Origin: an uncultured Clostridia bacterium
Lineage (GTDB): Bacteria > Bacillota > Clostridia > TANB77 > CAG-508
Direction: 5' to 3'
DNA length: 5,759 nucleotides
Assembly (NCBI GenBank): GCA_944393305.1
Contig: CALXZS010000088.1
Location: forward strand, 1 to 5,759
Of the stretch, positions 5,753 through 5,759 are shown one piece after another. The translations under genes and the position numbers were made by a program. Below the pieces are notes generated by a model that was given only the letters and a program-made list of their open reading frames with translations, made no database searches and was not told the origin of the DNA. Within the stretch, counting starts at the first letter, position 1. Each line of letters begins with the position of its first letter.

Positions 5753-5756
5753 GAGG
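5751..5756 (+). promoter_or_regulatory. Ribosome binding site of the next gene, beyond the window
   Basis: AGGAGG overlaps the TAG stop of rsmE (5750-5752). A perfect Shine-Dalgarno site at this point means a further gene starts just past the right edge in the same operon. In many Clostridia rsmE is followed by the tRNA methylthiotransferase gene mtaB, which would be the first guess. Confidence 0.75.
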
Positions 5757-5759
5757 CAA

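Overview
The window looks like a chromosomal segment of a low-GC, Gram-positive Clostridia-like bacterium. The DNA is very AT-rich, especially in the central operon. Shine-Dalgarno sites are strong (GGAGG, AAGGAG), promoters are close to the SigA consensus, and there is a short prepilin of the GITLI...ILAG type that is common in clostridial genomes. The species cannot be fixed from the sequence.

Region 1 (1-650) is a self-contained small transcription unit. It has a terminator-like hairpin from an upstream gene (14-60), a near-perfect SigA promoter (110-138), a TTG-started gene for an 82-residue, three-helix membrane protein of unknown function (251-499), and an intrinsic terminator (519-550). 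This part is visibly less AT-rich than what follows.

Region 2 (about 660-4470) is a four-gene operon read rightward from an extended -10 promoter (TGTTATAAT, 687-695). It starts with McrB (AAA+ GTPase motor with an N-terminal module I cannot assign to a named domain) and McrC (PD-(D/E)xK nuclease), whose genes overlap by 14 bp; together they form a type IV, modification-dependent restriction system. After 29 bp come a 169-residue P-loop kinase of the zeta-toxin/AAA_33 kind and, through an ATGA overlap, a DUF5662-type protein whose His/Asp pattern resembles HD-domain hydrolases. The compact spacing suggests one defence-associated transcript in which the last two genes could be accessory, but only McrBC has an established defence role.

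Region 3 (4477-4721) is a 245-bp non-coding palindromic element. It has perfect 21-bp terminal inverted repeats with a GGGACGGTCC core, plus nested inner stems and hairpins. It looks like a non-autonomous (MITE/REP-type) mobile repeat.

Region 4 (4740-5759) returns to housekeeping. A promoter, a 73-residue type IV prepilin-like protein and, 1 bp later, a complete rsmE (16S rRNA m3U1498 methyltransferase) form an operon that continues past the window: a ribosome binding site for the next gene overlaps the rsmE stop codon. The layout suggests that a defence cassette and a small mobile repeat lie directly upstream of a conserved translation-related operon.
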